Positions 1 through 10,748 of a stretch of 64,000 bases of DNA are shown here, piece after piece. Position 1 is the first letter of the stretch, and each line of letters opens with the position of its first letter. A program made the position numbers and the translations under genes. Source of the DNA: Pyropia haitanensis (lineage: Eukaryota > Rhodophyta > Bangiophyceae > Bangiales > Bangiaceae); NCBI GenBank assembly GCA_008729055.1, contig SDUX01000003.1, positions 372,001 to 436,000 of the forward strand. Direction: 5' to 3'. The notes beneath the pieces were generated by a model. That model made no database searches. It saw only the letters and a program-made list of their open reading frames with translations, and was not told where the DNA came from.

Positions 1-1220
1 TTGACGAGGCGGCTGGCACAGCACCGCGGGCCACCCCGGGCGCCGCGTCGTGGCGGTCGGCGACCGCCGACACACCGGCCCCTGCCGGTGAGCCCGCGGC
101 GACCGGCGCCGGCGATCCGCCCACGGCCCGCCGGACGCGCTTTGCCCGCCGCCGCACGCCCACCCCACGGTCCACCCCTGTGGCGGCGGCGACGCCGTCG
201 CCCGTCGGCTGGGCGTCGCGGCGTGCCGACGGTGGGGGTGACGCGGATGCAGGGCGGCCTGTGGATGATGCGCTGCGGGCCACCCCGCCGGCCGTTGTGA
301 CACCCCCGCGCGGCGGCCGCGACGGATCGCCGCCAGCGGCCGAGGGGACGCCCGCACCGCCGGCCAGCAAACTGCCGCCGACGGCCGCCGCGGCGGTGGC
401 GGCGGAGGGGGAGACGGGCCGCGGCGGTGGCGCGACCGGCGCCGCCGAGTCGCCGCCCGCTGACGTCGGGGTCCCCTATGAAAGGGCGAGCGCCTCCCCT
501 CCCGGAGAGGGCGGGGGGGTCGAGGCGGCGCAGGCCACCGCAGCGACCACGGGTGGCCCTCTGGACGTCACGGCGAGGCAAGTAGAGGCGGAGCCCCCCG
601 CGGACGTGCCCGCGTCAGACGACAACGGGGGCAACGACAAGAACCGTGACTCGGATGGCGTGTATGGGGGCGGCGCCACCGACGGGGGGAGCGGCACGCC
701 CCCCCCATCCGCCACCATCAAAGCAACGACCGCCACCCCAACGGCAGCAGTGCCGGCCGCGTCGGCGGGCGGCGTGGCGGCGGGCGCGGTCGCCAACGCG
801 GCGGCCGACGAGGCAGAGGCGGAGCCGCCCGCCGACATGCCCGCGCCCGACGAGGAGGGCGGCGCCGCCGGCAATGACCGAGCGGGCGCGCCCGCCGCGG
901 GGGTGGCGGCGGCGGGTGGGGTTGTCCCGACGGCGGCAGCGTCGGCCGCGGCGACGCGGGAGGGGGAGGCTGACAGCGCGGCCGAGGAAGCGGAGGCGGA
1001 GCCCCCCGCCGACGTGGCGGCGCCCGATGAGGATGGCGCCGCCAACGCGGACGCCGACGGTCGGCTGGGCGGGGGCGCCGACCGCGACGCGGGCTGGGCG
1101 GCGGTGGGGGGGGTTGGCGCCCCGGCCGCCGTGTCGGCGGCGGCCACCCCGGCGACGCGCCGGTACGGCGGCGGTGACGGTAGCGTCGGCGGCGGCGGCG
1201 GCGGCGGCGGTGGGTGGTGA
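1..1220 (+). CDS. Disordered repeat protein, C-terminal part (5' end outside window)
   Basis: The frame with codons starting at base 3 is open from the window edge to the TGA at 1218-1220, so the gene starts upstream; the codon at 180 is an internal GTG (Val), not a start. The visible ~405 residues are Ala/Gly/Pro-rich and appear fully disordered, with no recognisable fold. Three imperfect copies of a unit containing EAEPPADVPAPDE followed by an acidic Gly/Ala spacer are visible near 578-640, 805-870 and 985-1045, which supports this frame as coding because the repeat is clear as protein. The tail is a poly-Gly stretch from (GGC)n. I do not recognise the family; a linker or tail of a larger protein is possible. 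Confidence 0.55.
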   Translation, partial: DEAAGTAPRATPGAASWRSATADTPAPAGEPAATGAGDPPTARRTRFARRRTPTPRSTPVAAATPSPVGWASRRADGGGDADAGRPVDDALRATPPAVVTPPRGGRDGSPPAAEGTPAPPASKLPPTAAAAVAAEGETGRGGGATGAAESPPADVGVPYERASASPPGEGGGVEAAQATAATTGGPLDVTARQVEAEPPADVPASDDNGGNDKNRDSDGVYGGGATDGGSGTPPPSATIKATTATPTAAVPAASAGGVAAGAVANAAADEAEAEPPADMPAPDEEGGAAGNDRAGAPAAGVAAAGGVVPTAAASAAATREGEADSAAEEAEAEPPADVAAPDEDGAANADADGRLGGGADRDAGWAAVGGVGAPAAVSAAATPATRRYGGGDGSVGGGGGGGGGW

Positions 1221-2730
1221 TGCGCGGGGGGGGGGGGGCTGGCGGCGGCAGCGGCGGGCATGCAACGGGGGGTGAGCGGAAAGCACGGTGGGGCGGGGCG
1301 GGGGAGGGCGGTCGCTGCGTGAGCGTGGCCCCTGTCCCTATGGAAGGGGGAGGTGGCGGCGCGTCCGTGACCGTGGGTGCGCGTCGCGCCGCCTCCCCAT
1401 CGCTGCAAGCAGAGTTCTCCGCAGGGCCGCAGCGTTGCCCTGTGCGTCCAGTCCATCGATGTGAAGTGGCGGTTTGGCTCCCATGCAGCCTTGTCGCGCG
1501 CGCGAGCGAGCGCACCACCCCCGAGTGCTGGCTGCAGCGGTCGACCACGTCGTTGTTCTCTGACTGGACGGGAGCTGCGACAGCCGCGGCAGCGGCGGCG
1601 GCGGCGGCGGCGGTTGGGGGTGGCGGCGGCCGCCGCGGCGGCGGCGCCCACCTCCACCGCCCGTCGCGGCCGCTGCCGCCCGGCTGCGCCGACAGCCAGC
1701 ACGGACGCACGCCCCTTCACCCCCCCCCCCCCCCACAGCAATCCCCCGTGCGCCGCCGGTGGTGCCGGCGGCCCCAACGCGCTGCCCTCTCCCCGTCCTC
1801 CCCCGCTGCGGCTCCCAGCGCACACCCCCCCTGCCTCTGCAAGTGCATCGTGCCGTCCGCGTGGGCCCGGCCGCGGCCGCCATTCCCCCGCCACCCAGCG
1901 GCTGGCGCGCTGCCGTCGGCGGCGGCGGCGGCCGTCGAGCACCTCCCCCGAGGGTGCCCACGCGGCGCTCGACGCCGCGGCGGCACCACCGCGCCGCGCG
2001 CCCGCCGCCGCGGCGGCCCGCACCCGCAGCACGCCGCCCCGCACCCGCCGCCCGCACCCGCGGCGGCGGCGCATCCGGCCACCGCCGACGCCGCGTCCCC
2101 CCCCCATGGCACCCGCGCGTCACCGCCCTCCCCTTACCCCGGCGCGTCGTTCCGTCGCCACCGCGAGGCGGCGGCGCCGACGCCGCCAGTGGCACTCCCC
2201 CCCCCCCCCCCCCCCAACGCCGCCGCCGCGCGACGCACGCCGCCACCCGCGGCGTGGCCGCGGCGCACCCACGCGGTGGCGGCGGCGGCGGCGGTGGCGG
2301 CGGCGGGTCGGCCCGGCCGGCCACCGCGGCGGCCGGGCGGTCGGTCGGGCCGACGCCGCCGCGGGTGGGCGGGCGGGGCGGGGGGGGGAGGGGGGGGGGG
2401 GGGGCGCCGGCGGCGGCCGCCGCGTGCACCGCGGTGCCGTCGCCACGCGGCCCGTCCCCACGGGGGCGGCTCGACGGGGCGGCGGCGAGGAGCGGCACCC
2501 GCGCGGCGCCGCCACGCGCGGTCGGCTGCCGCGGCGGCCGGCGACAGACGCCGCCACGACGCGGGCGGCGCGCACGTGCGTGGGGGGCTAGGAGCGGGGG
2601 GGGGAGGTTGGCCGACGCGGCGGCGCGGCCCGCCGCCGCCGCCGCCGCGGCGGCGCCGTCGCGGCGGGCGTCGCCGCCCGTTGGCGTGGCGGGCGTGACC
2701 GTCCCGGCCGGCGGCACAGCGGCGGCGGCC

Positions 2731-2785
<55 letters not shown>

Positions 2786-2894
2786 GGGTGCCGCACCCCG
2801 CCCCCCCCCTCCCCCCGCCCCCCTCCCTGCGTGTGTCGCCCCCCGTCGCACCGCCTCCGTTGCGCCGCCCTCCCCCCCCCCCCCCCCCCCCACC
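1221..2894. other. Interval without recognised gene
   Basis: Low-complexity GC-rich DNA with (GGC)n and (GCG)n microsatellites near 1580-1610 and 2715-2780 and many C or G runs longer than ten. A patch of more ordinary composition lies at 1440-1570. Several long frames cross it on both strands, but none shows a recognisable domain. Confidence 0.5.
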
Positions 2895-3825
2895 CTACAG
2901 CGCCACGACCCCCCCACGGTCTGGAAAAACGCGCCCCCCCCCCCCCCCCCCCCCCCCAACCGCCCCCACCAGCCCGCCACGTCCATGCGGAGGGCGGCAA
3001 CCCCCCCCCCCCCCCCCCCCAACCCCCCCCCCCGCGCGACCGTCAGCAGCAGCAGCCCCACCACCCGCTCCGCCGCCTCCTCCACCGCCGCCGCCTCGTC
3101 CCAGACGGCGGCCACGTCGACCGGCGGCGGCGCCACGGGCGGCGACGCGGCCGCCGCGACGCGGCGGACGGACGCGGCGAGGCGGCGGGCGACCGCGACG
3201 GCCGCCGCCACCCGCCGGCGGGTGCGTGCGCCCGCGGCGCCGGTCGCCCACGCGCCCGCCGCGATGGCCGCCGCCGCGGTGGCGACCGCGGCGGGCACCG
3301 CCGCGGCCGAGCCACGGCGGCCGCCGGCACCCCCCCCCGCGCCGCCGCTCGCGCGGTGGAGGGCGGCGGCGGTGTGGGCAACGGCGGGCGCCGCGACATC
3401 CACCGCCAGCGCGTCGTCGAGGCCGCCCATGACCGGCGCGACGCGGCCGCGGAGGAGTGCCACGCCCACCCGCAGCCGCCGCCACGCGACAGCCGCGTCG
3501 TTGGCGCCGCCGCCGCCGCCGGGGGGGGCGCCGTCCGTGCCGGCCGCGGCGGTGGGGGGGGGGTGCGGCGGCGCCACTGGCCGCGGCCGCCGACGGCAAG
3601 CAGCCGCCACGCCGCGTCGAGCTCCACCCGCGCCCGCCGCACGCCCGCGGCGAGCGCCCAAAACTCCTCCGCCGCCGCCGCGAGCGGCGCGAGTACCGGC
3701 GGGACGGGCGGCGGCACCCCCCCCCCCACCCCCCCCCCCCCCCCCCCCACCCCTCCCACCTCCCCCACCGGCGGCAGCGCCCACCCCGCAACACTACCCG
3801 GCGACCGGCGCAGCCCCGCGTCGGC

Positions 3826-3856
<31 letters not shown>

Positions 3857-5192
3857 GCCCCATCGTCCCCCCCCCCAAACAGGGGCGTCAAGAGCGCGCC
3901 ATCGCCGAGCAGCGCCACCCGCGCGACGCCGTCGAGCGCGGCGGCGGCGGCGGCGGCGGCGGCAGGGGAGAGCGCCGCGGCGGCGGCGGCGGCGGTGTAG
4001 GCGGCGGCGGCGGCCTCGACGGCGGCGCCCATCGTCCACGGCGACGTGGCCGCGTCGGCCCAGAGGCGCGCCGCGGCGGTCGCCGCCGCCGCCGCCGCGG
4101 GGCAGACGCCAGTCACCACGGGGGGGGGGAAGCCGCAGCGGGCGAGGCGGCCGTGGGGGGGACGCCGCCCGTCGCCGCCGCCGCCGTCGTCGTCGCCGTC
4201 GCCGCCGTCGACGCCGTCGCCGCCGTCGCCGTCGTCGCCGTCGTCGCCGTCGCCGCGGCCGCCGCGGCCGCTGCCGCCGTCCACCGGCGGTCGGCCGGCA
4301 GCGCGGCGACGGCCCCCCCCGCCGCCGCGATCGCCGCGGCGGCCGCCGCGGGCACGCACGCGGGGTGGCGGTGGGCGGGACCCCCCCCCCCCCCCCCCCC
4401 CCACGGCAGCGTCGACAAGCCAGTGGCTCCCCCCCCCACGCGTGGCGGCCGCACCCCCCACCGCGCCCACCCGTCCACCTCCGCGGCGAGCACCCGCGCG
4501 ACCGCGGCGGTGACGCCCCGCAGCGCGGCGGCGAGGGCGGTGCCGTCATCACCGCGGCGGCCGGTCGCGGCGGGGAGGCCGACGCGGGCGGCGGCGAGCG
4601 CGTCGAGCGCGGCCGCCGAGCCGCCGTCGGCGCTGCCGGCGGCGGCGGCGGCGAGGCGGGTGAGGGTGGCGGTGAGGGTGGGGGTGCGGGAGAGGGCGCC
4701 CGCCGCGGCGGGCGGTTGGAGAAAGTGGGTGACAATCGCCCCGCGGAGGGCAGAGGTGTAGGGGGGGAGGGGGGTGGGGGGGGGGGTGAGGCACAGGGCG
4801 GCGAGCGCCGCGACCGCCGCCGCGGCGCCGGGGGGGGGGGGGGCGGGACGGGGGGGGGGGGGCACCCGCCGCCATGGGGATGGCCGCTGGGGACGAGCGG
4901 CGCAGCGCCGCGGCGGCCGTGCGGTTGTCTGGGGAGGTGCCCGCCGGTGGGCAGGCGGGGGCGGGCGGGACGGCGGGCGCCACGGCGGGGACGGCGGCCA
5001 GCGGCAGCGCGGGCTGCGGACACGGGCGCGGGAGGACGTCTCTCGGGCCACGCGCCCCGACTTGGCCGATGAACGGACGCCGCCCGAGCCACCACCGCCC
5101 GAAAGCACGCTGCTTTCGTCGTTTTCACGACGAAATTCCGGCGCGCGGTGCGACGCCGCCGCCGGCCGGCCGACCGCCTTTGTCGACGCCAC
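2895..5192 (-). CDS. Gamma-tubulin complex component 4-like protein
   Basis: A probable gamma-tubulin ring complex subunit (GCP4 type), which helps nucleate microtubules. The reading follows one family order across several frames. Near 4520-4590 is an N-terminal helical part with LRGVTAAVARVLAAEVDGW. Near 3990-4080 a stretch holds RLWADAA, followed near 3890 by ARVALLGDGALLTPLF, which resembles the GCP signature around YLLGRGELFQ. Near 3640 the motif EEFWALAAGVRRARVELDAAW parallels VRRVQAELQHCW of human GCP4. AVAWRRLRVGVALL near 3470 and a final ALRMDVAGWW near 2970 match the C-terminal helices. The frame moves by one base within 4119-4402, at a G10 run (3554-3563) and at C runs near 2934-2957; the last frame ends with VVAL and TAG at 2895-2897. 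The 5' end is uncertain: ATG at 5192 is the first in frame, but ATG at 4983 is an alternative. Divergent from BUD23. Alignment was by eye, so family assignment is good but not certain. Confidence 0.6.
5114..5135. promoter_or_regulatory. Hairpin in the divergent GCP4/BUD23 promoter region
   Basis: TTTCGTCG and CGACGAAA form a perfect 8-bp stem around a 6-base loop. It directly follows a second small dyad, GAAAGCA-CGC-TGCTTTC, at 5101-5117. The pair lies close to the first in-frame ATG of the minus-strand gene (5192) and about 325 bases before the BUD23 start. A regulatory role is inference only. Confidence 0.25.
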
Positions 5193-5457
5193 CCTCCCCT
5201 ATCGTTCCTCTGCCTCTTGGTCGCCGCCCACCCGCTCGGCCATTCCCAGCTACGCTGCGTACCGCTGGCTCGCCCCCGACCTCTTTCTTTTCTTCTCATC
5301 CTTTTTCTGAGCGACTTGGTCGCTGCTCAGACCGTGGCTGCTGCCGTTGCTTGCCGCGCCGCTGCCGTCCACTGCGCACCTGCTGCCGGCGGTCCGCCGC
5401 TGCCGCTTCCCGCCACTTCCTCCCCTCCCCCCCCGCCGGCTGGTCGGCCCGGGCACC

Positions 5458-6350
5458 ATGAACAGCGGCAGGCGGCCCGAGCACGTGGCACCCCCTGCGG
5501 TCTACTACTCCCCCGCGGAAGCGTCCAAGTACGCCGCCTCCTCCCGCAACGCCACCATCCAAGCCGCCCTCACCCACCGGTGTCTCGAGCTGCTCGCCCT
5601 CCCCCCCTCCGCCTCCCCCCAGCTCCTACTCGACATTGGCAGTGGCACGGGCATGTCCTCGGCGGTCCTATCGGCGGCGGGCCACCACGTCATCGCGTAC
5701 GACATCTCCCCGCCGATGCTCGCGGAGGCGTCCGCCGCGCACGCCGACCGGCTCGTCGCCGACGCTGGCGCGGGCGGCTTTGCGTGCCGCCCGGGCGTCC
5801 TCGACGGCGCCGTCTCCGTGTCGGCCATCCAGTGGCTGTGCGTGGCCACGTCCTCCGCCGAGGTACCCCGGCGGCGGGTCAAGGCCTTCTTCGCGGCGCT
5901 CTACACCAGCCTCCGCCGCGGCGCGCGGGCGGCGCTCCAGTTTTACCCGGATGGCGCCGCGCAGGTGCAGGTGCTGGCCGCCGCGGCGGCCGCGGCGGGC
6001 TTTTCGGGCGGCGTCCTCGTCGACTACCCGCACTCGGCAAAGGCGAGGAAGTACTTTCTGGTCCTCACCGCGGGGGTGGGGGCGCGCGCCGCGGGGGGGG
6101 CGGCGGCCATGCCCGCCGCGCGGGGGGTGGGCGGCGCGGCGGGGGCTGGGGGGGGGGGGGGGGGCACGAAGGCCGCCGCGTGGGCCGGGGGGGCAAGCGC
6201 GGCCGCGGGGGGGGGGGGGGGGCGGCCCCGGGGGGGGGGGTGACCCGCAAGGAGCGGGTGCTGGCCAAGAAGGACCGCATGCGGCGGCAGGGCCGCGAGA
6301 CGCGCGTAGACAGCAAGTACACGGGGCGGAAGCGGAGTGGGCGGTTTTAA
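5458..6350 (+). CDS. BUD23: 18S rRNA (guanine-N7)-methyltransferase BUD23, frame-broken near the C-terminus
   Basis: BUD23 (WBSCR22/MERM1) is the SAM-dependent enzyme that, with TRMT112, methylates a guanine N7 in 18S rRNA during small-subunit maturation. The start ATG at 5458 gives MNSGRRPEHVAPP, then the conserved YYSPAEASKYAASSRNA. Motif I is LLLDIGSGTGMSS (about residues 58-70), motif II has VIAYDISPPML, and FDGAVSVSAIQWL-like text fits the post-motif region. The Rossmann part is in frame 1 up to about 6080. The family C-terminal domain is found in frame 3: RKERVLAKKDRMRRQG, then the hallmark DSKYTGRKR, ending in SGRF and TAA at 6348-6350. The change of frame falls among G runs at about 6151-6163, 6211-6223 and 6231-6241. 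Joined length is about 298 residues, close to the usual ~280. Identification is very secure; the break is probably a homopolymer under-call. Confidence 0.9.
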
Positions 6351-6562
6351 AGGGCGGGCTGGCTCTGCCCCTGCGGCTGGTGCGCGGGCCGCTGGTCTCC
6401 GCGGCACACGCGCTGCAGGCAGCGGGGCCGGTAGTTGGTCTGGGGGAAACCACCATCTATATTTTCTCGTGTTTTTCTTGCGGATACAAGCGCGCACCTT
6501 TGACCCTACCCATACCACACGCCGCGGGAGGGGGCTGGGCAGCCCCGCGGACGCACTGCCGC

Positions 6563-7299
6563 CTAGGACGAGCCAAACAGGCGGTTGCCAATGTGCAGGA
6601 GGCAGACAATCACAATGTACACCAGGCTCGACACGATGACGGTCATGGGGCCCCTGCAGACCAGAAGGGAAATACAGAAACAACCACCGAGACAACGTGA
6701 GGAGCAAGACCCCACGAGATCACACCCATGTCGTTATCACACCAAAGCATGTCAGCATGGGAACACTGACGGAGGTGTTTCCCGACAGCGGCAGCGCCCG
6801 CACAACGACGGGGCGCACAAAATACGTCGGCCAACCCAGCCACCGCCCCCCAGCAATACCCTCGTCGTCCTCACCGAGGTGCGTGCGTCGCATACGGGAA
6901 CACCCCTTCCCAAACCCAGTCGTTGCCCCCGCAGCCTCGTTGCCACCGCGCCAACCCCCGCGCAAGGCCGCGGCGCCCGGCGGCACACCACAAAACACGA
7001 GAACCAAACGAGCATACGCCCCATCTCGGGAGCGCAAAGCCACGCAGCAAGAGAGAGAAACAGGGAGAGAAAGACGGAGGACAAAAAACAGGTCCGGAAC
7101 GACCACCCACCCTCCCAACGTACACTTTCAACCCCGGCGCGTCGTCCGAGTACAACCGCAGCGACAGGCCGCCAGACGCGCTCCCCCGGTTGGCCGCCGG
7201 CGTCGCGCCACGACCGCCAGATGCGCCCGACGACGCGCCGCCACCCGACGACGCCGACGCGCCCCCCGCCGTCGCCCGGCGCCGAAGGCCCGTGGGCAT
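6563..7299 (-). CDS. SEC61B: Sec61 translocon beta subunit, two exons
   Basis: SEC61 beta is the small tail-anchored subunit of the ER protein-conducting channel. Exon 1 (7299-7124) starts MPTGLRRRATAGG, continues with a Ser/Gly/Ala-rich cytosolic part and ends LRLYSDDAPGLKV, matching the family's FYTEDSPGLKV. Exon 2 (6653-6563) encodes GPMTVIVSSLVYIVIVCLLH, then IGNRLFGSS and TAG; this is the single C-terminal membrane helix and matches [20 protein letters not shown]. The intron (7123-6654, 470 bases) begins GTACGT and ends TTCTGGTCTGCAG; splicing joins AAAGT to GGGC in phase 2 and restores the conserved KVGP. The protein is 88 residues, normal for the family. The gene is divergent from the TCAIM-like gene. 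The intron contains mixed-composition DNA with many shadow frames. Confidence 0.93.
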
Positions 7300-8214
7300 A
7301 TCCCCCGTCGTGGATGACTAGAATCCAGAAGAGAGAGCAGCGAGGGGGCGGGCATGACGCGGAGGGGTATTGGAAAAAAGGAAAGACAGCGGCGGGCGAG
7401 ACGTCATGAGACGGAGCGCGGGGAAGGCCAACACGTTCAATAAAGCCACAGACGACATCAGTGCGAGCGTGCGTCAGCAACAGAGCGCAGGCCCAGCAGG
7501 GTAGTAGAGAACAAACACGACGACGCCACAAAATGCATGGAAAAAAAACAGAGCACCAAGGCTCTTCGCGCAGCAACCTGCCCGCGACACACGCAGTGCC
7601 GCCGTGGCGCGCGCGCGAGACGGGCGGCACGGACCGCGCGCGGGACGTCCCGGCAAGCGCTTCGGGCTGCGCCGGGAAGGGCCACAAACGCACCATAATG
7701 ACGAGCAGGATAAAACAGAAAGGGAAGGAGGACTTGAGGAGGCGGGGGGGGAAGCGCAGGTGGATGGGAAACGGGCAAGACGGTAACGTCGACGGGTAAT
7801 GAAGGTGGCGGGTGCGGAAGAGGGGATGGCCGACGACACTCGACAGCAGTGCAGTGCAACGCGGGCGAGCCGACGAGTCGGCGTGGACAACGACGGGCAG
7901 TCAAGGCTGACACCGCAGTCAATCCACAAACAGAGCGAACCGCAAATGAAGGTTGGAACACGTGTAAGCAATGTCATCCACTTTTCACACTGAAAAGACA
8001 TACACTTTCACCAACGTTGAAACGTTGGGGGGAGACTGCTCATCGCACACAGACGGCTTTCGGTGCTCGGTCGTGGCGGCCGCGTCCACCGCTTCCGTCA
8101 CTGCCGTGCCGCACGCGCGACCCACCCGAGCGGCGGGTCACCCGCTTTGCCCCTGCCGTCTCCTTCCCTTCCTTGCCCTTCCCCCCCCCCCTCTCTGCTC
8201 TTTCCCTTTCGACC
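7300..8214. promoter_or_regulatory. Divergent intergenic region between SEC61B and the TCAIM-like gene
   Basis: About 0.9 kb of lower GC content than the neighbours, with purine-rich segments near 7320-7420 and 7690-7790 and a sequence near 7985-8030 with few long runs. It must hold both 5' leaders and promoters. No TATA box is obvious. The last ~60 bases before the ATG at 8215 are pyrimidine-rich. Confidence 0.4.
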
Positions 8215-8926
8215 ATGTCCTGCCTCGTCTGTGGGCGGTCCACCCTCCGCCGCCTCCTCCTCTCCCCGCCGCGCCCATCCCCCCCCCCCCCCCCCTGGCG
8301 GCAGCGCCTGTCGTCCGCCCCCCCCCCCCCCTCCCCCCCCCCCGCCCCCGACGCCACCCTCCGCCGCCACCTCCGCCGCCTCTACCTCCGCGTCCACCCC
8401 GACCGCTTCATCGGCCGCGCGCCCGCGGCGGCGGCGGCCAACGCGGCGGCGCTGGCGCACCTCGGCGCCGCCGTCGACGCGCACGTGGCGGCGGCGGCCG
8501 CGTCGGCCGCACGGGGGGCGGGGCGGCGCGCGCCCGCCGCCGCGCCGGCCGCGGCCGTAACGCACACGCCGCGCCGGCGGTTGGAGCTGTACGTCCACGC
8601 CGCCGAGGCGGGCGGCGACGGCGGGGCGCCGCGGCCGTCACCCGCCGCACCCCGACCGCCGCCGGCGGTGCCGCCGGCGGTGCCGCCAAGCGGTCGGCCG
8701 GCCGCGGGCGCTGCCGGCGGGGACGCCGCGTCCGCGCCCCCCCCGCCGCCGGCCGTCAAGGCCTTGTCGGTGGTGCTCGGCTCGGACAACCTCCCCGCCG
8801 CCCTCGCGGAGCTGTTTCCCCAGGCGGGCCTCGCCGCGCCGCCGCTGTCCGAGCTGTCCGCCGCGCCCGTGCGGCCGCCAGCCGCGCCCGCCGGGGGGGG
8901 CACCCACCGCTGGTGGAGCACCGGCA

Positions 8927-8964
<38 letters not shown>

Positions 8965-10257
8965 CCCGTCGCCGGCGCTGCCGCGTCCCGCCGCGCCGGC
9001 GCGGCGCCCCGCGCCGCCTATGCCGACGCGCTGCTGCACTTTCTCCTCGGCCCGCCCGCCGCCGCGGCGCGCGCACGGTCGGCGGCGGCGGCGGCTGCAG
9101 CGGCTGCGGCGGCCGCCGCGGCGGCTGACCGGCCGCGGCGGGTGGCCGAGGTGCTCCGCGGCGCGCTGGCGCGCTCCCGTGGGCTGTCTGTCGGCGTCCA
9201 CCCGTCGGCCACGGCAGCGGTGGCGGCGGGGGGGGACGCGGCGTGGGCGCGCCTTGCGCGCGCGGTGGACGCGGCGGCCGCCCGGGCGGTGGGGGGGGGG
9301 GCGCCGCACCACCCGCTGTCGGGGGGGCGGGTGCTGCTGGTGGGCGGGCCCGACGTGTGGCTCGGCCGCCCGTCGGGGGAGGACGGGGAGGGGCTCCCGG
9401 CGCGGCCGTCCCACGGCGGGTCAGGGCTGGAAGAGCCCGCCGCCGCCGCCACCACCGCCTCCGCCGCCACCGCTACGGCCGCCGCTGCCGCCGGCGACGG
9501 CTCTGGTGGGGAGACGGCGGTCCTCGCGCTGGGCGTGGCCGCGCCGACCGGCGCGTGGACAGCCGCGCTCGCGGCGCCCGCGACGGCCGCCGCGGCGGCC
9601 GCGGCGCGGGCGGCGGCGGCACAGGTGGCGGCGCTCGAGGCGGCCGCCGCCGCCGCGCTCGGCGTGCGGCTGGTGCTGGCCGACCGGCCCGGCCCGGCCG
9701 GCGGCGGTGGGGGCGCCGCCGACGGCGCCTACGTGGCGCTGCTGGTGGAGCTCGCGTCGTTGACGCCCGGCGGCAGCGCGGCGGGGCGGCCGGGCGCGGG
9801 CGCGGCGGGCGCGGCGGGCGCGGCGGACCTCTCCCGCCTCGGGGTGGTGGTGGCGCTCGGCGGCACCCGCGGCCGCAGCGGCCGCGGCGGCCACGGCGCG
9901 TTTGCCGCCGACATCCCCGCCGGGGTGGTGTACGCGCCGCTCGCGGTGGGCGCGGCGGGGCTCGCGGCGCACCTCGCCGCGGCGGGCCCGGGGCTGGCCG
10001 CCGCCCACGACGCGGCGGCGGCGGCGGCAGCGGCAGCGGCGGCGGCGTGCGCGGCGGCGCGCGCCGCGACGCGCGCCGCGTCGGTGGCGGGGCGGCCGGG
10101 GGTGGCGGCGGCGGCGGTCGCGGCGGGGGGGGCGGCGCTCGCCGCCGCCGCGCCGGCACTGGGGGGGGGGCTGGGGGGCGTCCACGTGCGCCTCGGCACC
10201 CGGCTGCGGGTGTGGGAGGATGGGGTGGTGGAGGTGCCCGTGGATATGGGGGGATGA
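8215..10257 (+). CDS. TCAIM-like mitochondrial protein with J-like domain (DUF4460/DUF4461)
   Basis: The start ATG at 8215 follows a pyrimidine-rich leader and gives MSCLVCGRSTLRRLLLSPPRP, a basic Ser/Leu/Arg-rich N-terminus suited to a mitochondrial presequence. At about residues 48-80 lies RRHLRRLYLRVHPDRF, a degenerate J-domain with the HPD tripeptide (DUF4460), then the C-terminal DUF4461 region: LSVVLGSDNLPAALAELF, RVAEVLRGALARSRGLSVGV, HHPLSGGRVLLVGGPDVW, and the end RLGTRLRVWEDGVVEVPVDM, which matches the end of vertebrate T-cell activation inhibitor, mitochondrial. The length is 680 residues, longer than animal homologues because of Ala, Gly and Pro insertions such as a Gly run near 8932-8963. 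The biochemical role of the family is poorly known. C runs at 8280-8294 and 8322-8342 lie in the N-terminal part, so the frame before residue ~45 could be off even though it stays open. Confidence 0.8.
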
Positions 10258-10403
10258 GGGGCGGGGGGGGCGGGCGTGGCGGGGAGGCGGGAGGAGGGGG
10301 TTCTGCAGAGGTGGCTGCGCCGGGCGGTGGACCCGGCTGCTCCCCGTTGTGGCGCGTCCCTTTTGGAACGACAGACCACACCAACCCTCTCTCGGACTCG
10401 TGC

Positions 10404-10748
10404 ATGCTGCAGCCGTCGCCGCCCTACAGCCGTCGTGACTGCGGGCAGCTGGCGCTCAAGCACCCGGCGGCGGCGCCGGCAACAGCGCCCCATGCGACGG
10501 CGGCGTCCGCGGCAGCGGTGTCGGACGCGGCGGCGCTCAAGACGGATGCGGCGGCGGCGGCGGCGGCGGCGGCGGCCGAAGCGGCGGCGGCGGTGACGGC
10601 GGCGGCCAACGCGGCGCGGGACGCGCGGCTTGACGGCGGGGAGGAGCCGTGCGTGTGGGCAGGCGCGGCGGTGGGTGGGTGCCCACGGCACCGCGGCGCA
10701 CCTTCGCACCGCCGACGTGGGCGCGCTACGGCCGCCAACACAGGCTGA
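10404..10748 (+). CDS. Possible small Ala-rich protein
   Basis: A 114-residue open frame from ATG 10404 to TGA 10748, beginning MLQPSPPYSRRDCGQLALKH, followed by an Ala-rich helical part and DARLDGGEEPCVWAG. The region just upstream (10340-10400) has lower GC, like a leader. I see no known domain, and the gap to the preceding gene is only 146 bases, so this could equally be untranslated sequence of its neighbour. Confidence 0.25.
   Translation: MLQPSPPYSRRDCGQLALKHPAAAPATAPHATAASAAAVSDAAALKTDAAAAAAAAAAEAAAAVTAAANAARDARLDGGEEPCVWAGAAVGGCPRHRGAPSHRRRGRATAANTG

Noticed and set aside
5458..6350. BUD23 as a pseudogene
   Set aside because: Both the methyltransferase core and the C-terminal signature are intact on each side of the break, and the break lies in long G runs shared with many other genes.
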